64,000 nucleotides of DNA from Lentibacillus sp. Marseille-P4043 (GTDB lineage: Bacteria; Bacillota; Bacilli; Bacillales; Amphibacillaceae): assembly GCF_900258515.1 (NCBI RefSeq), contig NZ_LT984884.1, positions 69,246 through 133,245 of the forward strand, written 5' to 3'. Both the position numbers and the translations under genes were made by a program. The notes below the pieces were generated by a model. It did not search any database, was not told the origin of the DNA, and worked only from the letters and a program-made list of their open reading frames with translations. Shown piece after piece: positions 36,407-44,079 of the stretch; within the stretch, counting starts at the first letter, position 1, and the number at the start of each line of letters is the position of its first letter.

Positions 36407-37750
36407 ATGCAGAAAAAAGCAGATCAATGGTCATCAAAAATTGGCTTTATTTTATCATCAGCCGGTGCCGCAATTGGCCTTGGTGCAATATGGAAATTCC
36501 CGTATATGACCGGTATGAATGGTGGTGGCGCATTTTTTCTATTATTTATTGGGTTTACAATTATCATTGGTCTCCCTTTATTGATCGCAGAATTCATTAT
36601 TGGTAGAGGTGCACAAAAGGAAGCTGTTAGCGCCTATAAAAAGCTTGCACCAAATAGTGGTTGGTCGATTGTGGGTAAGTTAGGCGTATTTGGTGCCTTT
36701 ATCTTGATGTCGTTTTATAGTGTTGTTGGCGGATGGGTACTCATCTACAGTGCGATGTCGATACCCGGTTTAATTATCAAGGATTCAGCAAATTACGGGG
36801 AATTATTTGCGACCATAACTGGCAATCCTGGCATAACAATATTGGGACTTGGATTATTTATGATCATAAATATAATTGTTATTTCATTTGGTATCAAAAA
36901 TGGAATCGAAAAAGCAAGTAAACTATTAATGCCATTATTATTTGTATTTTTTATCGTATTGGTGGTCCGTGCCGTGACATTTGAAGGCGCATCAGAAGGA
37001 CTAGCATTTTTCTTGCAACCGGATTTTTCTAAATTAACGGGCGACAGCGTATTATACGCACTTGGGCAGTCATTCTTTTCACTTGCTGTTGGCATCTCCG
37101 TAATGGTTACATATAGCTCCTATTTAAACAAAGATGTTAGCCTGCCAATGTCTGCTGGCTCTGTTTCGATCATGAACATTTTCGTATCTTTATTGGCAGG
37201 ATTAGCCATTTTTCCGATTGTTTTCTCATTTGGACTTGAACCTGCACAAGGGCCTGGGTTATTGTTTGTGGTCTTGCCAGAAGCATTTGCGCAGATGCCC
37301 TTTGGCGAACTATTCTTAAGCTTGTTTCTGCTATTATTTTTATTTGCTGTTCTGACATCGTCCTTTAGCATGCTAGAAATCATTACGTCAGCATTTACAG
37401 CAAACAAGCAACGCTCACGTATCAAAGTTGCCTGGATTGCCGGATTAATCATCTTTTTAGCAGGAATTCCTGCAGCATTATCATCCAGCACATTAGCAGA
37501 TTTCCACCTATTTGGGTTAACCGTATTTGATGCCTCCGACTATCTCGTGAGTAACATCATACTTCCACTAGGCTGTTTGCTAATTGCTCTATTTATCACA
37601 TATAAAATGGATAAAGCACTCGTTAAGCAGGAGTTTTTCTATAGCAAAGATCTAGCACCAGGTATTTACCAACTATGGTTTCAAATCATGCGCTGGCTCG
37701 TCCCAATCACCATCATTATCGTTTTCATCGGTTCACTTGGAATTATATAA
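36407..37750 (+). CDS. Neurotransmitter:sodium symporter family transporter, possible tryptophan importer
   Basis: A 447-residue NSS (LeuT-fold) sodium-coupled amino-acid importer with about 11-12 membrane segments. Sodium/substrate-site motif SSAGAAIGLGAIWKFPYM lies at residues about 17-34; FFSLAVGISVMVTY is the TM6 region (about 225-238). Its place after kynUBA suggests tryptophan as substrate, as in bacterial TnaT; other amino acids are possible. GGGAGG with 6-base spacing precedes the ATG. A MITE is inserted exactly at its stop codon. Confidence 0.85.
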   Translation: MQKKADQWSSKIGFILSSAGAAIGLGAIWKFPYMTGMNGGGAFFLLFIGFTIIIGLPLLIAEFIIGRGAQKEAVSAYKKLAPNSGWSIVGKLGVFGAFILMSFYSVVGGWVLIYSAMSIPGLIIKDSANYGELFATITGNPGITILGLGLFMIINIIVISFGIKNGIEKASKLLMPLLFVFFIVLVVRAVTFEGASEGLAFFLQPDFSKLTGDSVLYALGQSFFSLAVGISVMVTYSSYLNKDVSLPMSAGSVSIMNIFVSLLAGLAIFPIVFSFGLEPAQGPGLLFVVLPEAFAQMPFGELFLSLFLLLFLFAVLTSSFSMLEIITSAFTANKQRSRIKVAWIAGLIIFLAGIPAALSSSTLADFHLFGLTVFDASDYLVSNIILPLGCLLIALFITYKMDKALVKQEFFYSKDLAPGIYQLWFQIMRWLVPITIIIVFIGSLGII

Positions 37751-37753
37751 AAA

Positions 37754-38177
37754 AGTTGTTTTCTAAAAGATTGGGACTGCGATTACTCGCCCCATCGAAG
37801 ACATTTGTTGTATCTGACACAATAGACATAAACTGCGACGTAACTATAGAATTGCTCTCCGCCGGACTCTTGATCGGGCTGATGTTTTCGCGCACGGGTT
37901 GATGTTTCGCGTTTCGGGTCGATGTTCTCGTTCTTGGGTCGATGTTTTCGCGTTTCGGGCCGATGTTTCGCGTTTCGCGCCGATGTTCCCATTCTTGGGT
38001 CGATGTTTCGCGTTTCGGGTTGATGTTTCGCGTTTCGCGCCGATGTTTCAGGTCGATGTTTTCTCGCTTGGGTTCAACCATTCAGTCCACATTAAAGTGA
38101 AAGAAAACATCACAACAGGAATTTTCATTGTGTCGCAGTTTCTATCAAATACGAAATAAAAAATTACGAATAAGGCC
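37754..38177. mobile_element. MITE-like element, copy 4 (424 bp), carrying array E
   Basis: Left end AGTTGTTTTCTAAAAGATTG and right end AATTACGAATAAGGCC are the family's inverted repeats. The flanking octamer TATAAAAA is identical on both sides (37746-37753 and 38178-38185), a perfect 8-bp target duplication that overlaps the symporter stop codon (37748-37750). The interior keeps about 100 bp of element-like sequence on the left but is otherwise replaced by a family-3 repeat array. Confidence 0.88.
37881..38074. repeat. Array E: 10 tandem units of about 20 bp (family 3)
   Basis: GATGTT starts at 37881, 37901, 37921, 37941, 37962, 37982, 38002, 38022, 38042 and 38054; consensus GATGTTTCGCGTTTCGGGTC. 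The last unit is shortened. The array is entirely inside MITE copy 4 and resembles array B. Confidence 0.9.
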
Positions 38178-38216
38178 TATAAAAAAAGATGCCGAATTGG
38201 CATCTTTTTTTTTATA
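38178..38216. terminator. Bidirectional terminator between converging genes
   Basis: TATAAAAAAAGATGCC / GGCATCTTTTTTTTTATA with a GAATT loop. It serves the minus-strand gene ending at 38260 and originally also the NSS gene, from which it is now separated by the MITE. Confidence 0.9.
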
Positions 38217-38259
38217 GGGTCTATTTCCCCTGTGATTTCGCTCAAACAAATCGATATTT

Positions 38260-38931
38260 CTACAAATCCTCTTCCACCCGATAAATCAACGTATAATTGT
38301 TTTCATCAAGCAATTCACTAATATGAATCCGAACGCCATGTCCAAAAACCAGCTCATCGTCTGTCATGGCAACAATCATAGCCTTGATATCATTTTTAAC
38401 ATCAAAATAAATATCTCCGACAACCGGTTTTAGCTGTGATTCTGATGCCTGTAAATACTTAGGTGATTCATCTGCAGTCAATTGCGACTCGGAAACTAGG
38501 TTTTTGTCAAAATAAGCAATATCTTGACTTTCTTCCGCGCGTCCTAAAACCATCACAACATATTCGCTATGCTTGACCCCATTATCCCTCGTTGTCACCA
38601 CATTTCCATCTTCCACGCTGTCAACTTTTTCAATCTCATTAAGTGCATAATGGTCAAGAAAATCTGGTGCTGGTTTAATAATTAAGATGTAGTCACCTGG
38701 TTCAGGAACTTTATTTTTATCGATGGTGTATCGTTTTCCATAAAAAATAAATGAATCCATATGTTTTGGACGATACAAATTAATCTCACTTGCTTTGGTA
38801 AGTATTTGCTGCATGTCTTTCAATCGATATAAGTGCACGGATTTTTTAAACATCGGCTTAACAGAATACACCTTATGAAGTTCATTGTTATAAAACACAA
38901 ATTGTCCCTTTCTTACTTGAAAAAGCTTCAC
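38260..38931 (-). CDS. Uncharacterised protein of 223 residues
   Basis: I do not recognise this protein. It is soluble, without signal or membrane segments, rich in beta-prone stretches, and seems to hold two similar small-barrel-like modules: KLFQVRKGQFVFYNNELHKV at the start and KPVVGDIYFDVKNDIKAMIV near residue 168, plus a central VPEPGDYILIIKPAPDF. The AGGAGGT-type site (TTACCTCCTA on the + strand at about 38938) supports the ATG at 38931. Single gene; terminator after the stop. Confidence 0.7.
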   Translation of the reverse strand: MKLFQVRKGQFVFYNNELHKVYSVKPMFKKSVHLYRLKDMQQILTKASEINLYRPKHMDSFIFYGKRYTIDKNKVPEPGDYILIIKPAPDFLDHYALNEIEKVDSVEDGNVVTTRDNGVKHSEYVVMVLGRAEESQDIAYFDKNLVSESQLTADESPKYLQASESQLKPVVGDIYFDVKNDIKAMIVAMTDDELVFGHGVRIHISELLDENNYTLIYRVEEDL

Positions 38932-39127
38932 CTACGTTACCTCCTATTTTAAAATAATGGCTTAGAATATTTTCCCTTTTGCATAAGTATACTAAACCTA
39001 TTATATGTAATTACTCTCAAAGTAAAAGCTATTGTACCACTTTTATATTAGCATAACCAGTTTAAATTAAATTACTTATAATTAAATTTCATGCTATGAG
39101 AAATTCTCTTCTGTTAGCGCAGAATAA

Positions 39128-39165
39128 AAAAGGGCTCCCATCACTAAAAAAGATAAGAGTCCCAA
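39128..39165 (-). terminator. Terminator of the TerC-family gene
   Basis: On the minus strand GGGACTC pairs with GAGCCC (one bulge) and is followed by six T. Confidence 0.7.
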
Positions 39166-39168
39166 TTT

Positions 39169-39843
39169 CTATTTAACTTTATTATTATTCTTGCTATAAC
39201 CTAACAGTAAAATAAACGCAGTCAAAATAACGATTACCGCATATGTGAATGGTCCATGAAAATGAAGTGTATCTATTACGAATTCATCCTCTGTTATCAT
39301 TTCGCCAGCCGTCCAGGCCAGTATCCCAGCACCGATGTAGGCAATCCAGGTATACTTTTCCAATATTTTTACAATCAATTTCGCACCAAAGATCATGATA
39401 GGGATACTGACCGCAACTCCTAAAGCAATCATCCCAATATGGCCTTTAGCTGCTCCAGCAACTGCTACAACGTTATCAAGGCTCATTACTGCATCCGCCA
39501 TAATAATTGTCATAACAGCTTTTCCTAGGCTACTTGACGATTGAATATTCGCTTCTTCTTCTTCGTCTACAAGCACATGATAAGCAATATAAAGTAACAA
39601 GATGCCACCTATTAAATGGACAAACGGGATTTGCAATAAATAGACAATGATAATCGCGAATAAAATACGTAAAATCACTGCACCGCCAGTACCTAAAAAG
39701 ATTGCTTTATTTTGTTGTTGCTTTGGCAATTTTCTAGTGGCCATCGCAATAACAACCGCATTGTCACCAGAAAGGATGATATCAATTGCGATAATTTTTA
39801 GTAGTGCAATAATCGATTCAGATGTTAGTTCAATTCCAAGCAA
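39169..39843 (-). CDS. TerC-family membrane protein (YjbE type)
   Basis: A 224-residue integral membrane protein with about seven segments. IDIILSGDNAVVIAMATRKL (residues about 19-38) and MADAVMSLDNVVAVAGAAKG are the paired TerC motifs whose aspartates probably bind metal. Bacillus YjbE/YkoY members load manganese onto exported enzymes or export it. No manganese (yybP-ykoY) riboswitch is visible upstream, unlike some homologues. The start has GAAGGGTGG upstream. Monocistronic. Confidence 0.87.
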   Translation of the reverse strand: MLGIELTSESIIALLKIIAIDIILSGDNAVVIAMATRKLPKQQQNKAIFLGTGGAVILRILFAIIIVYLLQIPFVHLIGGILLLYIAYHVLVDEEEEANIQSSSSLGKAVMTIIMADAVMSLDNVVAVAGAAKGHIGMIALGVAVSIPIMIFGAKLIVKILEKYTWIAYIGAGILAWTAGEMITEDEFVIDTLHFHGPFTYAVIVILTAFILLLGYSKNNNKVK

Positions 39844-39875
39844 AATTTTACCACCCTTCTACATGAAACGACTTT

Positions 39876-39903
39876 ATTATACTATTTTTAGCTTTATTGT
39901 AAA
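39876..39903 (-). promoter_or_regulatory. Sigma-A promoter of the TerC-family gene
   Basis: On the minus strand TTTACA (39898-39903), 16-base spacer, TATAAT (39876-39881). Confidence 0.75.
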
Positions 39904-40061
39904 GTATGTCGGTGTGTTTATGCAGAAGGATGAAGAATTGTGAAGCCATTTTTGTAGTGTTCTATGGGGTAAATAAAAATAAGTGTATGGGTATGGTTTT
40001 TTTGGAAGTAACTTACCGCATACCCATCTTATTTTCTTATATACGATTATAATGTGACAAA

Positions 40062-41006
40062 TTACGTTTCTATTTTTGCCTGCTTACCTGGCTTCTTATG
40101 TTTATAATTCACCGCAATAATACCAACTGCCACCAATGCCAATGCACCGATAATAAATACGGTTAAATTTTCCCCAGGAATAAAAATAGATGATAATATT
40201 GCCCCTGATACAGGCGTCACAAATTTATAAATACTAATTTCGCCAGCCTTGTTATACTTTAAAAGCGAATACCACAGGGCAAAAGCTACTGCTGACAGTA
40301 CTGCTGCATATCCTAGCAATCCCCAGCCAAGTGGTGTAAATGTAATGGCATTCGGTTTCATTTGCGGAACACCAACCAGAAGCATGAGAATCGAGCCAAT
40401 TGTCAACTGCCACCCTGTTAAGGCAAACGGATGAATTCCAACAGCCATTTCCTTGGCCATAATCGTACCAATTGCACCTGTTAGCGCCGCTAAAATCATA
40501 AACCCTTCTCCAGTAAGTTCAAAACTAAGCTTCATTTCCTGTCCCCAGTTGGCAACAATAACTCCGGTAAATCCAGCCAATAAACCAATCGCTTTAGCCC
40601 AATTCAATCGATCATTTGCATAGAAGAAATGGGCTAGCAATACCGTAAAAAATGTGCCACTAGACGATAGAACAGCACCTTGCATACCTGACGTATTTGC
40701 TAATCCATTGTAAAAAAAGAAATACTGTAAGGACGTTTGAATAATTCCAAAGATAACCAGGAACTTAACCTGTCTCCTCGTCACCAATAAAGCTTTTGGC
40801 TTAACAAGTAACATCCCCACCAACAAGATTAATCCAGCCAATAAAAAACGCATACCCGCAAAAACAATTTTAGCAATAGTATCGTCTGCCGCCATTTGTA
40901 ATTCATCATAACTTATTTTTAAAACCGGAAAGGCACTTCCCCATAGAATCGAGCAAAAAACAGCGATACATATGACAATCCACTTTTGTGTTAAATACTT
41001 CTTCAA
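40062..41006 (-). CDS. EamA/DMT-family transporter
   Basis: A drug/metabolite transporter of about 314 residues with ten membrane segments in two EamA repeats (SILWGSAFPVLKIS near the start; second repeat from about 165). The substrate is unknown; exporters of amino acids or metabolites are common. AGGAG lies 9 bases before a TTG at 41006 but only 1 base before a TTG at 41015, so 41006 is preferred. It follows the C45 hydrolase by about 30 bases and is probably co-transcribed with it. Confidence 0.82.
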   Translation of the reverse strand: MKKYLTQKWIVICIAVFCSILWGSAFPVLKISYDELQMAADDTIAKIVFAGMRFLLAGLILLVGMLLVKPKALLVTRRQVKFLVIFGIIQTSLQYFFFYNGLANTSGMQGAVLSSSGTFFTVLLAHFFYANDRLNWAKAIGLLAGFTGVIVANWGQEMKLSFELTGEGFMILAALTGAIGTIMAKEMAVGIHPFALTGWQLTIGSILMLLVGVPQMKPNAITFTPLGWGLLGYAAVLSAVAFALWYSLLKYNKAGEISIYKFVTPVSGAILSSIFIPGENLTVFIIGALALVAVGIIAVNYKHKKPGKQAKIET

Positions 41007-41039
41007 GATGTTCAACTCCTACATGCAAATCCACTTCAT

Positions 41040-42095
41040 TTAACGCACATTTTCGTCCATATGAACAAATGGTAAGTCAGTATCAACCTCACCTAAAATA
41101 CGCGTTGTCTTTTCATTATTCCCTTCTAGCCATTTGGCAAAATCAAACACAAACGGCTCCCGATCACCACCTAGGGCAAACCACGCCTTTTGCTGTTTTG
41201 GAAAATACCCAGCTGTATGAATCGTTCCAGACCAATTTTTATATTGCTTGGAAAAGACACCCTTATCCGTATCATTCAACATTCGAAAAGCTTGATAGCC
41301 ATCCATTATGTTGTCTTTTTGTGCTTGCATTGCATCCATACGTTTATAAGAGTCGGCTAAATGATGACGGTTTTCATCCTTTAATAGTTCAAAATGATTT
41401 GTACAAACGTTTGATTGACGGACCTCAACACTTCTTGGCGTTGCCTCCACAACAAACGTTTCTTCACTTTTATCAAGAACTGTATAACTAAACGAATGGC
41501 GATGCGGAATCTCCTTCAGCATGGTAATCGCCTCATCAACTGTTGCACAGCTCTCTAAAATCATTCTGCCAATCATATTACAAATAAATCCATCTCCTGG
41601 CTTTTTCCGATGCATAAAATTATATCCCATCACAAGGCCTTTTTCGTTCATACCATCCATACGGCCCGTAATCCGCTGAGATGGGCCGATAATCGCGTAT
41701 CCTTGATCAGACGGTTGAAAAATCATATAGCGTCCCTCATATGTTTTGGGATGGTAATCATAATTGCGAATCATATAATCCGCGCCTGTAAATATGGAAC
41801 AGCCACTGCGAACATATTCCAGCCGATATCCACCAAACTCTTGAAGCACGTCCTTCATTTCCCATTCCAATGCATCCTGCAAACCGAGCAATTCATCCCA
41901 TACTCCTGGAGCAAAGGCCTCAATTTTATCTTTTGTCTCTGTTACATCGATCGTAAAACGTGGTCTTCTGATCTTCCACTGTTTTTCACGATTTTTTATA
42001 GTTAACGAATCCTTTAATAACATACCTTGTTTATATCCGAAATCACGATGTGTACCACGAAATTGAATGATGTCACTGTAAATTTTCTTCAACAC
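41040..42095 (-). CDS. C45-family (acyl-transferase/choloylglycine hydrolase-like) protein
   Basis: A 351-residue Ntn-hydrolase-like protein of the peptidase C45 group (acyl-CoA:6-aminopenicillanate acyltransferase relatives). RSGCSIFTGADYMIRNYDYH (about 96-115) contains the probable nucleophile cysteine (Cys98), which would be exposed by self-cleavage; GRMDGMNEKGLVMGYNF and CTNHF are also conserved. The start is GTG 42095 or TTG 42092, after AGGGGGT. It probably hydrolyses an amide of unknown identity, with the adjacent EamA transporter handling substrate or product. Confidence 0.78.
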   Translation of the reverse strand: MLKKIYSDIIQFRGTHRDFGYKQGMLLKDSLTIKNREKQWKIRRPRFTIDVTETKDKIEAFAPGVWDELLGLQDALEWEMKDVLQEFGGYRLEYVRSGCSIFTGADYMIRNYDYHPKTYEGRYMIFQPSDQGYAIIGPSQRITGRMDGMNEKGLVMGYNFMHRKKPGDGFICNMIGRMILESCATVDEAITMLKEIPHRHSFSYTVLDKSEETFVVEATPRSVEVRQSNVCTNHFELLKDENRHHLADSYKRMDAMQAQKDNIMDGYQAFRMLNDTDKGVFSKQYKNWSGTIHTAGYFPKQQKAWFALGGDREPFVFDFAKWLEGNNEKTTRILGEVDTDLPFVHMDENVR

Positions 42096-42272
42096 AACTA
42101 CCCCCTTGTCGCTAAGTACCTATTCCCGCAAAAAACTCGATGAAATTCGCTCTTATCCTTTGATAACTTCCTCTTTAGCTAGTACAAGTCTATAAGAAAT
42201 TAACCAAAAGTGAAACCAATCAAGCTTCAAAACGTAATACATAATGAATCAAACATCACAGGAGTTGAGGGA

Positions 42273-43988
42273 ATGGCAGGAATTTTAACAACAACAATTT
42301 TATCTTTTATTATGTATTTTGTTTTAGCAGGTATTATTATTGCGAAAAACAGTCATCGAAAAGGAACGATGACATCTGCTTTATTCATATTTATTTTCCT
42401 ATTTATCATTGGCGGTTTGGCAAACTATATGATTTTATTACCAATCACGGTACCTAATATCCTGATTGCCAACATCGTTATTGCGATTGTCGGTATTTTC
42501 CTATTATATGGCATAACCGCAACAAAACTAAAAAAGAAAAAAATTGGGTCGTATGAAGCAGTATTAGGCGCTATCATTATATTAGGTATTTTGGCTATCC
42601 CAACCGTTTTTGTACTTGGAATTTTCACTTTAGACGATACCTACGAATCCATTAATAAGCAAGAGGTGACCGAGGCTAAGCCATTAAATAAAGATGATAC
42701 ACCGATTACAGTGTCACCAGAATTTGCCCGAAATAAAGTTCAAAAATCAATGAGTGTCGTCCCAAATACACAGTTCTATGATTTAGGCAAATTGCAAGTG
42801 CAGAAAATCGATGGTGACGTTGTTTTCGTTGCACCGGTTGAATTTACTGGATTCTGGAAGTATTTTCGCGGCAAGGAAACGGCCGGGTATTTCACCATTT
42901 CGGCAACCGATACAAATGCACAACCGAAATTTATTGACAGTAAAATGAAGTATACAAACTCAAGCTATTTTAATCACAATATTGAACGAACGATTTACTC
43001 CGAATACCCAACTTATATTCAAAGTGGAGAACCACAGATTGAAGTCGATGAAGATGGCAAGCCATGGTATGTCCAAACGCTGTATAAACCAATTGGCTTA
43101 ACAAACAAGCCAAATATGAAAACGATGCGCGTTGCCATCGTTGATCCTGTAACAAGTGAAACAAGTTCATATACAATCGATCAAGCGCCAGACTTTATTG
43201 ACGGTTCATTAAGTTCCGAAATGGCAACAGATGAGAACAATTATTTCGGTAAATATGTTCATGGCTGGATGAATTCATTGTTTGGCAAAAAAGATGTAAA
43301 AATACCAAATGAATCTGGCACGGAGAGTAGTGTTACCCCAATTTTTGATGAAAATGGCGATATGTACTACTTTACTGACATGGCATCACCAAAAGAAAAC
43401 ATTGATTCTGCCCTTGGCTACACTCTAATTAATGCAAGAACGGGCGAATTAACTTATTACAACAGCAAGAAAAACAGCGGAATCATGGATAGTAAAGGTG
43501 CGAAGGAAATCGTCAATAAAGAATACCCAGAGAAAAAATGGACTGGATCAATGCCAATCCTTTATAATATTGACGGAAATCCCACATGGGTCGTGAATGT
43601 TTTAGATCCGAATGGTTTATTTAAGAAATACGCCTACATCAAAGCTGCTGACTCTGATTTTGTTGTGTTTGGTGACACAGCAAGAGAAACATTGGAATCC
43701 TACCGTCTAGCACTTGCACAGGATCCAAGTAACGTTGAAGCAACTGGAGAAAGTGCTTTGGAAGAAGTAAAAGGGGAAGTTGATCGCGCCTTGGTTACAA
43801 CCCAAAAAGCCGGTCAAGTCGTTCAATTCCTATTAAAAGGAGACAAAACCATTTATACCATCAATGTTGGAAAAGCTCCACTAGCATTATTCCTACGCGA
43901 AGGGGATAATGTAAAAATGGAAGCAAACATCCGCGACAATGGTACAGGAATTGTTGATTCAATTGAGATTGAAGGATTAACAGAGTAG
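42273..43988 (+). CDS. Large uncharacterised membrane protein
   Basis: A 571-residue protein I do not recognise. The first about 130 residues form four membrane helices (ILTTTILSFIMYFVLAGII and three more); the rest is a soluble, probably extracytoplasmic region with two similar halves (YVQTLYKPIGLTNKPNMKTM near 270; WVVNVLDPNGLFKKYAYIKA near 450) that recall PepSY-like repeats. A short OB-like segment closes it (VVQFLLKGDKTIYTINVGK). GGAGTTGAGGGA precedes the ATG at 42273; the frame upstream to 42210 is hydrophilic and lacks a site. Monocistronic with a shared terminator. Confidence 0.75.
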   Translation: MAGILTTTILSFIMYFVLAGIIIAKNSHRKGTMTSALFIFIFLFIIGGLANYMILLPITVPNILIANIVIAIVGIFLLYGITATKLKKKKIGSYEAVLGAIIILGILAIPTVFVLGIFTLDDTYESINKQEVTEAKPLNKDDTPITVSPEFARNKVQKSMSVVPNTQFYDLGKLQVQKIDGDVVFVAPVEFTGFWKYFRGKETAGYFTISATDTNAQPKFIDSKMKYTNSSYFNHNIERTIYSEYPTYIQSGEPQIEVDEDGKPWYVQTLYKPIGLTNKPNMKTMRVAIVDPVTSETSSYTIDQAPDFIDGSLSSEMATDENNYFGKYVHGWMNSLFGKKDVKIPNESGTESSVTPIFDENGDMYYFTDMASPKENIDSALGYTLINARTGELTYYNSKKNSGIMDSKGAKEIVNKEYPEKKWTGSMPILYNIDGNPTWVVNVLDPNGLFKKYAYIKAADSDFVVFGDTARETLESYRLALAQDPSNVEATGESALEEVKGEVDRALVTTQKAGQVVQFLLKGDKTIYTINVGKAPLALFLREGDNVKMEANIRDNGTGIVDSIEIEGLTE

Positions 43989-44029
43989 TTTTCTTATTCA
44001 TGATCATGCACGACTCAAATTAACATTAA

Positions 44030-44074
44030 AAAGGCCTTGAACGATACATCATCCGTTCAAGGCCTTTTTTTCTA
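44030..44074. terminator. Bidirectional terminator
   Basis: AAAAAGGCCTTGAACG / CGTTCAAGGCCTTTTTTT with a 10-base loop between the converging membrane-protein and yfmR genes. Confidence 0.93.
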
Positions 44075-44079
44075 CTTAC

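Noticed and set aside
39844..40061. Manganese yybP-ykoY riboswitch upstream of the TerC-family gene
   Set aside because: A plain sigma-A promoter lies about 35 bases upstream of the start, leaving no room for the riboswitch, and its motifs are absent.
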